From Septoria linicola (lineage: Eukaryota > Ascomycota > Dothideomycetes > Mycosphaerellales > Mycosphaerellaceae): 64,000 nt of DNA. Position numbers and translations under genes: made by a program. Below are positions 22,062 through 34,020 of this stretch, piece by piece. The stretch spans positions 1 through 64,000 of the forward strand of contig CP099425.1 of the NCBI GenBank assembly GCA_024114885.1. Reading direction: 5' to 3'. Positions within the stretch are counted from its first letter, which is position 1; each line of letters starts with the position of its first letter. Below the pieces are notes generated by a model. The model saw only the letters and a list, made by a program, of their open reading frames with translations, was not told the origin of the DNA and searched no databases.

Positions 22062-22530
22062 TTCTATAAGCTTACGTTTAGATAGAAAGGCCTTTTTAGA
22101 ATATCTAAAGTATTATAGAGAGGTATATTATATAAGCTTAAGGAACTAGATAGCTCTAAACGAGAGTATATCTATAAGAGGATAGACTTTAAGAAATATA
22201 CCTTTCTATAAGAAAACCTAAAGCTAGTTCTAGATTAGGTTAAACTAGAGAAAGTACTACTACTAATAAAGAAGGTTATAGAACTAGGCCTTCTACCTAG
22301 GTATAAGTATCTATAGATCTTTATTAGTAAGCTATTAGTAATAACTTAAGAAGAAAGAGAGAGTTATATACGCTAGCTACTAACGAAGCTTAAAGAAGAA
22401 ATAGAAGACTTAGTAAGCTAAAGGCTAAAGCTAGCCTAGTAGAGCTAAAGAAGTAGAAATTCGATAGGCGATACTTAATTAGAGGTATAAGCTAAGATCT
22501 AGCTACTAAAGCCTAGCCTCTACTATAAAA
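22062..22530 (+). pseudogene. Gypsy A integrase C-terminal part (after Copia), degenerate
   Basis: Continues the frame cut at 15752; the same sequence is uninterrupted at about 41350-41825 in C. It ends near the wording KFDRRYLIRGIS at about 22460-22495, which looks like the C-terminus of the pol polyprotein. No chromodomain is evident. Confidence 0.7.
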
Positions 22531-23889
22531 GAGCTAATCTTTCTAAGATCGTACTATCCTAAGCGCTTCTTTTATTCCTAGAGCTACTATCGAGCTCTAA
22601 TCTAACCTTTCTAAGCGCTTCTCTTAGTCCTAAAGCTACTTTTAAGCTCTAATTAGAGCTTTCTAAGCTAGTAATTTACTAGACTAGTAGAAATCTAGCT
22701 AAATCTTAGCTATCCTAAGTACTTCTTTTATTCTTAGAGCTACTATCGAGCTCTAATTAGAGCTTCCTAAGCTTCTCTTTTATTAGATTAATAAGAATCT
22801 AGCTAATCCTAACTATCCTAACGCTATTTTCTATAGCTAAGATAAGTATCTATATAGCTAGTTACTCTCTTAAGCTTAACTTTTAAGTATAGATTCTATA
22901 TCTACTAGTTAACCTACTATCCTACTCCTTTTTCTAAGTCTCGAGCCTACTATCGCTATAAAAGTTAGCTATTCTAAGCTACTTTCTACTACTAGGTCTT
23001 AAAAATCTAAGCTAGACCTATACTCTCGAAGCTCTTTTCTACTAGCGATTTCTAAGAGAGATAAGAGTTATCTATCCTAAAGGTCTTTTTACTACTAATT
23101 TTCGCCTAACTAAAGGAATCGCTAAAAATATTAGTTTCTAATAGAGAATTCTTAAAGTTTAAGGTTTTTAGCCTATATAAAGGTAGAGAAGCTTAAATCC
23201 TTAGTAATAACGGCTCTAATAGCTCCTTTCTAGCTATTAATTATAGCGCTAGCGGTCTCTTACGATATAGAAAGCGCGATCTAGTAAGTCGACTAGGTAT
23301 ATAAAAAATAAGGCTCTTTTAAGTTAGTAGAGGTAACGACGACGATATCTAAGTCTTAGTCCTCGTTAGCGATAGTAAGGTATATACTATAGTAGTTAGT
23401 AGTAGCGTTAGTAGTATACGATAGCTATAGAAGCGTTAAGGTAAAGTAAACTTTTAGTTATCTTTTTAAACGATAACTAAAACCTTATATAACTAAGCCT
23501 TACGTATAGACCCCTAACCCTAATAGTAGTTATACTACTACGATAAGGTATATAATTAGACTACTTTTATACTCTAAACGATCTCTTCTTCCTTATTAAC
23601 TATTAATTAGTTACTATAGAGCCTTACTTCTATTAAGTTCGGTTCTTATCTTTCGTTACTACCTAGTAACGCTATATAGCTATTTATATACATAAGTAGT
23701 AACTAATATAATAGAAAACTCTATAACCGGTTACGCGCCTAACTCTCCTCGCTATTTAAGTCACTTATTACTAGTTACGCGCTTTATATCGCTCTAAGCT
23801 ACTAATACGACTATTTAAAGACGTTCTCTTTCTCTATTATATATAAAGAATAAGACTTTCCCTTTCTAGCGTTCTTTAACGCCTAAACG
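22531..23889. other. Gypsy A spacer between pol and ORF3, with ~60-bp repeats and motif
   Basis: About 22545-22800 contains several imperfect units of roughly 60 bp built on CTAAGCGCTTCTTTTATTCC, GAGCTACTATCGAGCTCTAA. The rest has no clear frame. Near its end, at 23453-23481, is the third copy of the near-palindromic motif. Equivalent spacers: C 41826-43239 and D about 51926-53320. Confidence 0.6.
23453..23481. repeat. Near-palindromic motif, site 3 of Gypsy A
   Basis: TTTTAGTTATC, TTTTTAAAC, GATAACTAAAA: 8-bp perfect arms TAGTTATC/GATAACTA around a short core. Equivalent: 42801-42829 (C), 52331-52360 (D). Confidence 0.75.
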
Positions 23890-25310
23890 CTTATTAAGAC
23901 TAGCGCTCTTACTTTCTACCTCGTCTATTCGAAGTCCTATATAAGAACTACCTAGATAAGATTCTCTAAAGAAACGACAAAAGATAGCTTCTTTAAGTTC
24001 TATATAAAGTATAGCGCTCGCTTATATTAATCGCGAAGGCTCTATCGTTAGTTTCTAGCCTTTAAGTAGACCTCTTACTAGTATAATAAACCTTAATAAC
24101 GCTACTAAAGCTATTCTATTACTAGAAATACTATAAGACTAAGAAGAGAGCGTCGACTTAGTACTTAAGTAAGTCGAGGAAGTAAACGATAAGATAAAGA
24201 TTAGTATATTTAACTTCTTTAAACGCCTCTTAACTAAGATTTTACTAAAGTACCTTAACGTATAGAGCGTAAAGCGCGATAATATAAAGAAGATATACTA
24301 AGAAGGCCGAGACTTAGTAAAGGAGAGAAACTTAATTTAGTAGTAGCTACGTATAGAGTTTAGGTATAAATAGAACTTCCTTTTCCTTAACTAAGTCTTA
24401 TATAATAAAAAGATACTTAAGAACCTTCGTTAATAGTTAAATAAGTATAAAGGCGTCTTTAAAGAGAGCGAGTCTAAAGACTAGGTTTTCTTAGTATAGT
24501 AAAAGTAAGATCGTTTCTATTAGTAGGTAGCGAATATATTCTCTCGTAGCTAGTATTTTCAGCTATAGAGAAGTAAGAAGACTCTTAGCTCGTAGAGCTT
24601 AGGCTTTATTAATACGAACTTAGATAGGAGACGCTACTAGAATAAGTTTAAGATAGAGCTCTCGTAAGTTAACGTATTTAGCTATAAGATAAGAGAAGTA
24701 CGCCTAGAGGTAGGCTATAAGCTTAATTAGTATAGATTTACGGTCAAGCTTACTAAGAGAGAGCGTAAAGTAGAGACCTTCGAAGAACCGACTTATATGT
24801 TCCTAGTAGTAGAGAGATAGCCCTTAATATCCTATAGACTATTACCTCCTTCTAGAAATCTAAGATCTAATAGACGACCCTCTTTCTCTACGCCTAAGGG
24901 CCTATCCTTATCTAGTCCTACTCGAAGCTCTAGTTAAAGAGAAGAAGATAGCCTACTTACGACTCTAGAGCCTCGTTCTAGAGATTCTATATCGCCTAGT
25001 ACTATATAGAGGCTAAAAGCTTAGTTAGAGAAGTTAACGCTAAGCTCTACGAAGAAGCCTACGCCTATCCTTTATAAGAGCGAGAGGCTTACTAGAATTC
25101 GCGCTAAAGAAACTATTATTAACTCGATCGAAACTTCTCTTATACTAAGTACTTTAGGTAATAGCGATTCTATATAAGACTAAGAGTTACCTACGATAGA
25201 GCTACTACCGAGTCCGTAACGCCTATCGCTAATTATACTAGAAGATAATAGTAGAATTAAGCTAGAGAGCGACTTAGAGCCTAATCTATATTACTAGGCT
25301 TATATAAAGG
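23890..25310 (+). pseudogene. Gypsy A ORF3, first part, degenerate and unidentified
   Basis: First half of the extra plus-strand frame downstream of pol; described under the uninterrupted copy at 43240-46335. The frame is cut at 25311-25314 by insertion of Gypsy C, resumes at 46814, is cut again at 48361 by Gypsy D, and ends after 61593. Confidence 0.6.
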
Positions 25311-25314
25311 ATAG

Positions 25315-25604
25315 TAGTAAGGTAAAGGCCTACCTACATACTATACTTAGTAGTTTTAGTATAAAAGTAAGGTAGTAGCTCGTTTCTAAGATAGGAATGT
25401 TTACTCTACTTGATTAATTTAATATCCTACGGTCCTAGTATAGGCTCTTAGTCTTAGGACTACTAGTTTAAGCTCGTTTTAAGCTCGTTACTACTAGTTA
25501 ATATACGTATTATAAGACTATTACTACCCGAATAGGTCTTGTTCTATAGCGACTACTCTTATACCTACCTAGGGGGTTAGTATTAGAGTAGTTATTATCT
25601 ATTA
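25315..25604 (+). repeat. 5' LTR of Gypsy C
   Basis: 290 bp, TAGTAAGG to TCTATTA, with the 11-bp duplication near 25470-25490. Preceded by the target duplication ATAG. Confidence 0.92.
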
Positions 25605-26392
25605 ATAGAGCCGAAGGTAGAGCTATCTCTTCTCTCTTATACTAGAACTAGAAGCGCGGAGGGTAGATAGTAGCCTTAAAGCGAGAACTAATATACTATA
25701 AATATTAATAAGAGGCCTAAAAGAAGCCTATATAAGAGGCGACTTAAAGAGCTATAATAATATAGAAGCCTCTAGAATATAGATATCGCTCTAACTCGGA
25801 AAAGTTATAAACCTCTAGTACTCCTTAGTACGGATCTATTTAGTAATTATCGTATAGATAGTAAGGCGACTTACTATATCGGAGATTTACTCGAGGTCTC
25901 TATATCTATAATAGTCTTCGATTAGACTCTAGTTTAGTATAAAAACGCTCTCGTTTAGATAGCGTAGAGGCTATAGGATAGGCTAGACCTATCTAGGTAA
26001 TCTCGTATCCTCTAGTATATAGATCGCTTAGAATAAGCTCTAGTATAGCGTTAGACGCTAATCGTTTAGCTAAGGATACTAATTACGTCTAAGGCCCTAG
26101 ACCTAGTATATAGTATAGGCTAACGTAATATTATACTACTATAGTTATATAATAAATTACCTAAATAAGTAAGATAGACGCGCCTAGCTATAAACGGTCG
26201 AACTATACGATACGACATGCCTTACTTATTAGGTATAATTAATATAGCCTTAGTATTATAAAGAAAAGTTTAACGTTTACCTTCTAATAGCTAAGAAAAT
26301 TTTAGACTCTTATTTTTTTTAGTTATCGTTTTAAACGATAACTATATTTTATTTAAAAACCTAATTAAGGAGAGTATAATATACTCTTAGAA
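25605..26392. other. Gypsy C leader with palindromic motif site 1
   Basis: Counterpart of 8238-9019. The motif at 26320-26343 is the best preserved palindrome of the family: AGTTATCGTTT joined to TAAACGATAACT. Confidence 0.65.
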
Positions 26393-27810
26393 TACCTTCG
26401 AACAAGCTCTATAAGTAAATTAGCGTCTACTAGCTAGCCTAAAATACTAGAGAGTAGCTTATCTAACTAGCTTAATAAGTAAATTCGAAGATTACTAGTA
26501 AAGCTACTACCTGCTTTTACTTTATTCCCTCTACTAGATAACGACATGTCTATAGAAGCGGAGGACTAAGGAGGTACTAACCTTAACTCTAATACTAATA
26601 TCTTTTAAAGACCGAACTTAGGAGGTAGACTATTTATAGCGTAGTTCTAGCTACTTATAGAGACTATCTAAGTAACCTAAAACTAGAAGGTAATTATCGC
26701 TTAGGTTCCGCTACTACCTAGCTCGGACTAGAATCCCTTCTTTAATAGAGAGAACGTAACCGAGTATATTAAGCGCTTTAAAGCGCTATATAGTAACTAC
26801 TCTATTCTACTTATTAATAATAATAAATAGCTTTATAAGAAGTTACTTACTTAGGTTACGGTTATCTAACGTAGACGATACTAGCGCCTTAATAGTTTCT
26901 ACGACCGAGACTATACTAAGTTTAAAGAGTCGATTATTAAGGAATACTAAAAGTACGATAATATATATATACTCGGAAACCGCTACTATATAGAAAACCT
27001 TTATAAGGTTAACCGTAGCGAGGATAATAATCTCTTAGAGTACTTAAGGTAGTTTATACTCTACTCTAATACTATACCTACTTCGTATATAGACGAGCGT
27101 TCTCGTACTCTTCTATTTATACGAGGCCTTCTATTTCGTTTTAGTAAGAGACTCTAGGCCTATCTTAGGTTAGATCTTAATAATAAGGACTTAGATTATA
27201 GTAAGCTCTTAAAGATAGCCTAGCGTTAGATTAATAGTAATAAGGACTTTAAATTAGAAGTATATAACGAAGGCGGTAGAGACGTCTAGTAGTTATACGA
27301 AGTAGTAAAGAAGTCCGCTCTAAGACTAAACTCTAAGTTCAAGGCTAGAGAAATAGTAGTCTATAAAGGCCGTAAGCTAGTAACTATCGATAATATTACC
27401 GCTAGTATACAAGATCTTATAATCGCTACGATTCGTCGACTCGAAGAAGGAAGCCTATAGCTACTACGCTCGTCGATAGAATAGTAGGCGAAGTCTTACG
27501 ATCACGACTATCTATATATTCTAAGGCCTACTTATAGCTAGGAGATTTCGATTAACTTAGCTATAATAGATAACAGGTTAATAATTAAGGCCTATATAGC
27601 GATCGCTCTAAAGATTTTAGATTATTAGATATATAGGCTCGAAGGCTATATAGCTATAAACTACAAGTACCTATAATAGTTCGAGACTAAGAGCTTAATA
27701 TATAGAGATCTAAAGACTAGTATTATATACTATAGAATACCTTACCTAGGTACGGAAAAGATATAGTACTACTAGGATAAGGAACTACTAAAGCTATTCG
27801 TATTAATAGG
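26393..27810 (+). pseudogene. Gypsy C gag (first part), degenerate
   Basis: Aligned with A at a constant offset of 17,373 bp (for example FFNRENVTEYIKRF near 26743-26785). It is cut by the hAT insertion at its 8-bp target AGTATTAG and continues at 36050. RIP stops throughout. Confidence 0.78.
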
Positions 27811-27818
27811 AGTATTAG
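27811..27818. repeat. 8-bp target-site duplication of the hAT (AGTATTAG, left)
   Basis: AGTATTAG before the element and AGTATTAG again at 36042-36049. The empty site is present once in Gypsy A (10439-10446 region, GAAGTATTAGAGTAGCGC). Eight-base duplications are diagnostic for hAT transposases. Confidence 0.95.
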
Positions 27819-27835
27819 TAGACGTCGGAATAGGT
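27819..27835 (+). repeat. Left terminal inverted repeat of the hAT
   Basis: TAGACGTCGGAATAGGT. Probably CAGACG... before RIP. Its mutated counterpart closes hAT copy 2 at 63744. Confidence 0.92.
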
Positions 27836-28199
27836 AGGCCGAAACGGGTTAGTATATAGGTTAGGCTAGGTCTTAGCCTACCTATAGAAGATAGTAATAG
27901 GTATAGTACAAATACCTACTCTATACTTAGATAGGTTAGGCGAACAAAAAATAGGTATAATATAGGTTTTAAGTATAACTACGAAGAAGAATTATTCTAG
28001 TTAGCATCGACTATAAAAGGAAGTATATAATAGAGTAGTAAAGACAGAGAGAGGGATAATAGTAATAAGCGGAACGGATAGGCTAATCTAACGTCGACTT
28101 GAGTTTATAATATATATAGTCGGTAGACGTAGTCGGTAGCTACGTTCTAGCTCTTAAAGCTTCTCTATAGAGCGTATTACGCTTTCGCGTACTTCGACG

Positions 28200-31060
28200 C
28201 TATGATTTATCTACCTTTGTAACCCCTTCATTATCGCTAATACTATTAAACTTTAAAAGGGCCTTGATTTCGTTTTTAACCTCCTTGTTCTACTCCTCGA
28301 CTACCTCTATCTAATTACGAGTAAGTTCTAAATTAGGACAAAGAGTAGATACTTCTATAGTAAGTACTACTCTTATATTATACTTATAATTACGATATCG
28401 ATATCGTAATAGTATAATATACGTAAAGGTATCTAGATTATATATCCGATTATAGTAGTTCTAATAACGTATAATACTAAAATCTCGTTCGTATCTAGTA
28501 CCTACTACTAGAATATATAGAATATCCTAGGCTATTTTCGATATAGTAGAGAATATATTAGTAAGAGCTAGCTATATATTTATAGGATCTATTCCTTCTA
28601 TATATAAGAAGTCTACTTTCCGATAGCGCTCTAGTTCGTTATTAGGCTCGACTAAGAGAGCTACGTCTAGTACTAGTTAAGCTTTATTATCGTCGCTATC
28701 GATCCCTATAGCGAAGAAGGTTAAGAAGCTTTATATACCTCGAGGCTACTATTTCGAAGCTTATATAGTACTAGATAAAGCTTTATAATACTTTAACTAC
28801 TCTACGCGTAATTTGCTCTAGTAGAGATCTTCCGAACTATCGTTATCGAAAGCGCCTCGCTTCTAGAATATACTCTTAATCGTAGGGTATAGTAGTACTA
28901 CTATACCGTAGTAGTCCCTAAACCGTTACTAGGTCTATTAGTAATATTAAAAGAGCTTAGTATACGCTTTGTCTAGTACCTTATAGAGTAAGACCTTCTA
29001 AGCCTCTTTCTTATACTTAAGTTTCTCGTCTACTTTGTCTAGAATATCGAAAAGAGAGTTATAGTAGCTAAGGACTAGATAGAGGCTAGGGCCCTTTATC
29101 GTATCGACGTAGGTAGTAGCCTAAGCGAAGAGCATAGTTAGAGACGTAAGGTATTCTAACCGTTACTAGTCGGTATTAGATAGTATAAGTGTCGGTAGCG
29201 ACTAACGCTTAATAAATTTATCGATGAAGTCGCGTAGTCGACTAAAGCGAGATAGTATTATCGTAGTCGAGCTCTAACGGGTCCTTACGTCTTATATTAC
29301 TCGTAGTAGTCTCGTTATAGGATACTTTTACTAGCGTACGTAAGCCTTCGGATAGGGATATAGATTCTTTAGACGCTCCTTTTAGAGATCTATAAAGCTC
29401 TCGAAACGCTAAGAACTAGAGTTTACCTATACTATAAACCTACGGACCTAGGACGATTAATAAGCGCCGACTATACTTACCGACTACGATCGTCGACTAT
29501 AACTACGATATACCTTAAATAAAAGTTTAGGTAGTCCTTTAAGAGAAGCTACTATATTAGTCTTTTAAAACCTTTCTAGAGCTCGTTAATCTTTCTTATC
29601 GTCCTAAAACTCTTATAGATCGTTAATCGGTATTATTTATAGTTATATGAAAAAGGCCTTTATAGTAAGCTATATTACGTAAGTAAAACATAGAAACCGT
29701 TCTAGAATCGTAGCTAGCGTAGTAGGCTTAATAGCCTTAATATTAGAGAAGAGATTTGCCTCGTCTAGTTAAATATCTAGTACTACCGGCTCTACGAGCT
29801 CTTCGATCGAAATAGAAGGCTTTACGATTTTTATACTATACTCTATTAAGTAAAGGCCGATAGCCTTAATACTAGCTTACGTTAGTACCGATCGAATAGA
29901 TACTAGTAAGACGTATATAGACCTATAGAGTATACTATTGTTTCTAGCGTTATCGTATATAAGAGCGATTAGTTAGTCTCTAAGGCTAAACCTTTATAAT
30001 ATATTAAAGAGCAATTTCGAAAGTCGCTCTCTAGTATATCTACTAGTAACGTAGGGAAAGTCTAATATCGCCTCGTACTATACCTATTTAGCGTCGATCT
30101 AGTAGGTACGGATAGTAAGAAATAAAGCTTTTATACCGCTAGACTACTAGCCGTCGACTACGATAGTAACCTTAGAGGTTCTAGCTAGTATAGCCTTTAG
30201 ATCTTCCTCGAACCTCTCTTAGACCTCTCGAAGAAGAGCCTTAATCGTCTTACTAGAGCGGAAAGGTATTTCGAGACTAGGGTTAAGGTATATATATATA
30301 TAGTAGACTATAGGATTCTCGAAGAAATTAAGTAGTAGGCTATATACTACGATTATTTGTATAGATACTATAGGGAAGTTATTAATACTTAGGTCTAGGT
30401 CGCTAAGGTAACCCTTACGATTTCGAGCCTAACTATATAAGCTTGATAACGTAGTTAGTAAACGTAGTCGGTAGGAACTTATATAATAGTCTTTATACTA
30501 CTAGATATACTCTAGTAGTATCCCCTTTCTCTTAAATACCTATACGTACTCCTTAGTTCGAAGGTAAGAACTAAGACTACTTATACTAATATAGAGGCCT
30601 AGATAGGCTAAAGAGGTCTCGTAACCTCGGTAGACTACTTTTAGCGAGGTATCCTCGATATTAATCCTCTAGTCGAAAAACTTCTAGACCTAGGAGGAAT
30701 AGGTACCCTCCTATTTAATAGGTATAGTCTTTTATATCCTAAACTTATACTTATAGCGACCTTGTACCTCCTACTATCGTCGTATATACTAGTCTCTAAA
30801 GTCTATTTTATACTCTTTCTATTATAGATATACCCTATTTACTTAAGTCTAGTCTAGAGAAGACGTAGGTATATTAATTAGAATTTTAGAGGTAGTAGGT
30901 AGTCTACTAGAGCTCCGCTCTAATACTATATGTCGTAGCGTAGAGGGTACTATCGGACTAGATTCGAATTATAAAGAGTCTCTAAAAACGCTATCTTGAT
31001 ATCGTTATCTTAGTCGAGTACTAGACCTAAGTCCTCTAGTAGCTAGCGATAGATTTCGCT
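28200..31060 (-). pseudogene. hAT transposase, degenerate
   Basis: Minus-strand frame ending at a TAG (28202-28200) after K-V-D-K-S. The C-terminal hAT dimerisation region lies at about 28330-28760: a DPIDI..L..LTN-F-x-T-I-S-x-I-A-x-DIL core followed by the (V)G-T-R-x-E-R-DFS signature at about 28490-28590, which corresponds to the conserved P-x-x-S-x-x-x-ER-x-FS block of hAT transposases. Upstream, about 29000-29360 reads LRNFINKF and YNSLFDILDKIDKKL, also typical of this family. Introns are likely near 29430-29500 and 30430-30480, where the 13-bp motif pairs sit. I could not verify an N-terminal BED finger or the exact start; a CT-rich promoter-like tract precedes it at about 31080-31160 (on the minus strand). 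The best confirmation of the C-terminus is hAT copy 2 at 62880-63230. Confidence 0.82.
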
Positions 31061-31434
31061 ATAAAGGCGGCGTGTTTATAGGTAGTAGTATTGAAACTAG
31101 AAGAGTTAAAGAAGATAAAGGCAGACTAAATTATAAAAGTAAGAAAGAGGGGAGCCCTAGACTATCTATAAAACATACTATAACTTTACTCTAGTACGAC
31201 GTCTACGGTAGTTCTTACCTATAGAGAAGCCTAAATTATACTAATTAGACGTAGTGAAGCCTCTTGTCCGCTAACGACAGACTAGTTAAGAACTCGGTGC
31301 TAATCTCTAGATCAAGTACGCTAGGATCTATTAGATCCGTAATAATAGACGAAAAGCTAATACTAGCCCGCTCGCTCTTAAATCTAGCTTGAACTAGACT
31401 CTCGACTATAGCTTCGAGTAAAGTCTCTTCCTTA

Positions 31435-32710
31435 TCAAGTATATATTATTTATTAAATATGCTATAGGTGAGCTTCGCGTTTTGTCTCTACTATATAGAT
31501 ATAGTAGGTATAGAGAATCCGTAGGTATTCTAATCGTAGTTAGTAGGAATTAGCTATCTAAGATACTCGATAAGGATTAAGAAGTAATTAACGAAGAAGG
31601 GCTTCTAGCTAAGAACATTACGTAGTATAGCCTAGTGTTCTATCTGAAAGATGTCGTAGGGTATAGGTAAAACGCTATTAGTAATATACGACTATAGTTA
31701 ATTAGTATATAGTCGGCAAATATAGTCGGCGCTTAAGATAGCTAGTAGATATACCTTGACTTAGGCTTCTAGTACTAATGTCTAAAGTAAGACAGCTAGA
31801 CCTCGAAGCCGCGGTATCGTAAAAGAGGAGCTCTATATTATATTAGTAGATAGGAGTTTCTAATAGATAGAAAGACTTACGCTATCGCTATATACTTATA
31901 TAGCTATAAGTTTGTCTAGCGCCTTAATCTTAGACTAGAACTCGCCGATTGCCTTATACTAGTATTAATAAGTCGCTCTACTATAGTTAGTAGAGCCTAG
32001 CGTACTAGTAGATAGCTTAATAGCGTACTTAGCCTAAATGTCCTCCTCTTAAGACAAGCTTAGTAGGTTATCGATAATAACGTTTATAGAGTTTCTCTTT
32101 AACTTAGAAGGATCTAATAGCACCTAAACCTATATACTACTATCTTCCTTTTCGAATTCTTCTAATATACCCTCTTTTCTCTTAATCTCCCTATATAGAA
32201 GGTAGAGCTCGATATACTAACCTTCTTTATCTTTCTAAGCGAGGTCTTTAGGAGATTTCTTTTCCTCTACTTTCTTAAGAGCCTTCCTCTCTCTATATAA
32301 TATTAGCGCCGACTATATACGCCGACTACGTTTACTAACTATATATATAATAGTATAATAGAGACTTACTATTATTTAGTAAAGCTTACCTTATAGACTA
32401 GTTTCTATTAATTAATATACGTCTTCTACGCGTTCTTATCGAGGCTGTCCTACCCTAGTAGTATAGCTATTTACTTTACCTTAAAACGACTAAAAGCTTA
32501 ATTCTTTACTTTACGTTTTTAGTCTACTTTAGCCCTATCTTCGTCTATAGCTTAAGTGCGTACGTAGTCGCGTAGTATGTTTAGATTAATCGAGTAGTCT
32601 TTAATATCCTTTCTTGTCGTAGTAAGTCTTACGCGTTTCGCCTCGAGTTTAGGAAGAGACTCTACCTTACGCTTCTAACGTACTATTTCTAGGACAATTA
32701 GTATTAAAAG
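31435..32710 (-). pseudogene. Second hAT-borne gene, unidentified charged protein, degenerate
   Basis: Three minus-strand exons in compatible phase. Exon 1 runs about 32710-32390 (basic, with RVRLTTTRKDIKDYSI). A GT-AG intron lies at 32389-32293. Exon 2 runs 32292-31755, highly charged (KKVEEKKSPKDLA, REIKRKEGILEEFEKED, probably coiled coil). A GT-AG intron lies at 31754-31675. Exon 3 runs from 31674 to a TGA at 31437-31435. A further stop-free minus-strand stretch at about 31250-31480 in another frame (LLEAIVESLVQARFKSE) may be an alternative end or another exon. Both introns contain the 13-bp-spaced motif pair. I do not recognise a domain. Since it sits between transposase and histones, it may be part of the element's accessory set. 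Confidence 0.5.
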
Positions 32711-32989
32711 TATCGCGTTCGATAGCTATAACGGTTACCTACTAAATAGTAGTAGAATTAGGTAGGTTAGACAAGCGATAGTAATATACGACGAATTCAG
32801 TTATAAGTATAGGTAGTTAGAAAGCGAGGTTTAGAATTTATAGGAAGTAGGGAAATCTAAGGTCTAAGGGCTGACTAAGCGGGAGTGACGTTAAGGTAGG
32901 TCCGCCCCTAGATGCTTTAATATAGCTTTTTAGATAATATTAGTTGTCGGTATATATAGTCGGCACTTTACTATTAGATTATATTATAG

Positions 32990-33622
32990 TATAGGCTAAT
33001 ATATCTACTAAGTCTGCCTATCCTAGGTCTCTATAGTATATCTACTAGATAGAAGAAAGATTACTTTAAAAGAGAGGTATAGGCTAATTATATAAGACTA
33101 ATAGTAGATTATAGAGACCTAGCTTTTATTCTAGAAGAACTTCTTAAGAAGTACTTACTTATTTATACTTACCTTTTCTACTATATATAACCTTATATAT
33201 TAGCTAGAGATATTATAATTTTAGCTATTATATTAAGAACTATCCTATCGATCTATAGACTAGGTTTAAAACTCTTTAAGCTACTTAATAAGTTAATAGG
33301 CTTAATAGATTACTAAAATAGTATAAATCCTAAGAATCCTATAGTATATATTAATAGAATAAATATTTAGTTTTAAGCTATTTTAAGGCCTAATAACGAG
33401 ATACTACTATTTAGTCTATTATAGAGAAAGTTTTTCTTTAGATTTAGAAGATTCTACTAATCTTTTAGAACTAGCCTTTTTAATTAGTCTTAGAAAAGAG
33501 AGAGAGTATTACTACTTTATATTTATATATTTTATTTATCTAGTATATATAGTAAAAATATTCTCTTCTATAGTATTATAGATAATTTATTATTAATAGA
33601 ATAGGCCTTAGTTTAGTATAAC
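32990..33622. other. CpG-poor, very AT-rich segment of the hAT
   Basis: Unlike the rest of the element this 630-bp stretch has almost no CG dinucleotides and is extremely AT-rich. hAT copy 1 starts to match exactly at its right edge (33623), so it is either a hypervariable middle segment, an insertion, or an intergenic spacer between the divergently transcribed halves. I see no convincing frame. Confidence 0.5.
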
Positions 33623-33902
33623 TTAGAACTAATAGCTTATTTTTTAATTATTCTATACTAATATCTAATTATATAGATCTAGTAAACTAATATCGACTAT
33701 AACTATCCTCTAGTTCTACGCTTCTAGAATTAATCAAGATAAGATTTATAGTCAGCAATCGTAGTCGGTAGTAGTTTTCCTTATATAGCACCTTCCTATT
33801 TAGGTATAGACGTAGGATCTAGTAAGTTTCTTAGTGTCTCTTTAGACTCGAGGTTCTATAGCTTATAGCGTCTTAGTAAGTTTTAGTATCTTTCTAACTA
33901 CC

Positions 33903-33967
33903 TACTTCTTCTTTCTTTACTTCCTTCCTCCTATCTCTACCCTTTCCTTTATTTCTTATACCGTTCT
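33903..33967 (+). promoter_or_regulatory. Pyrimidine-rich tract upstream of H3-like gene 1
   Basis: CTACTTCTTCTTTCTTTACT and following CT-rich bases, about 60 bp long, conserved in hAT copy 1 at 5190-5256. Fungal promoters and 5' leaders often carry such tracts close to the transcription start. It supports transcription of the histone genes to the right. Confidence 0.5.
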
Positions 33968-34020
33968 TCGATTACGACGCTCCGTATAGGAGCGATAATT
34001 AAGTATCGATCCCTTTAAGT

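Noticed and set aside
22545..22800. CRISPR-like array in the pol-ORF3 spacer
   Set aside because: Units are imperfect, contiguous and of tandem-repeat type without unique spacers, in a eukaryotic retrotransposon.
29164..29180. Further member of the 13-bp motif set (GTCGGTAGCGACTAA)
   Set aside because: It lies in the transposase coding region and has no partner in the same orientation at 13 bp.
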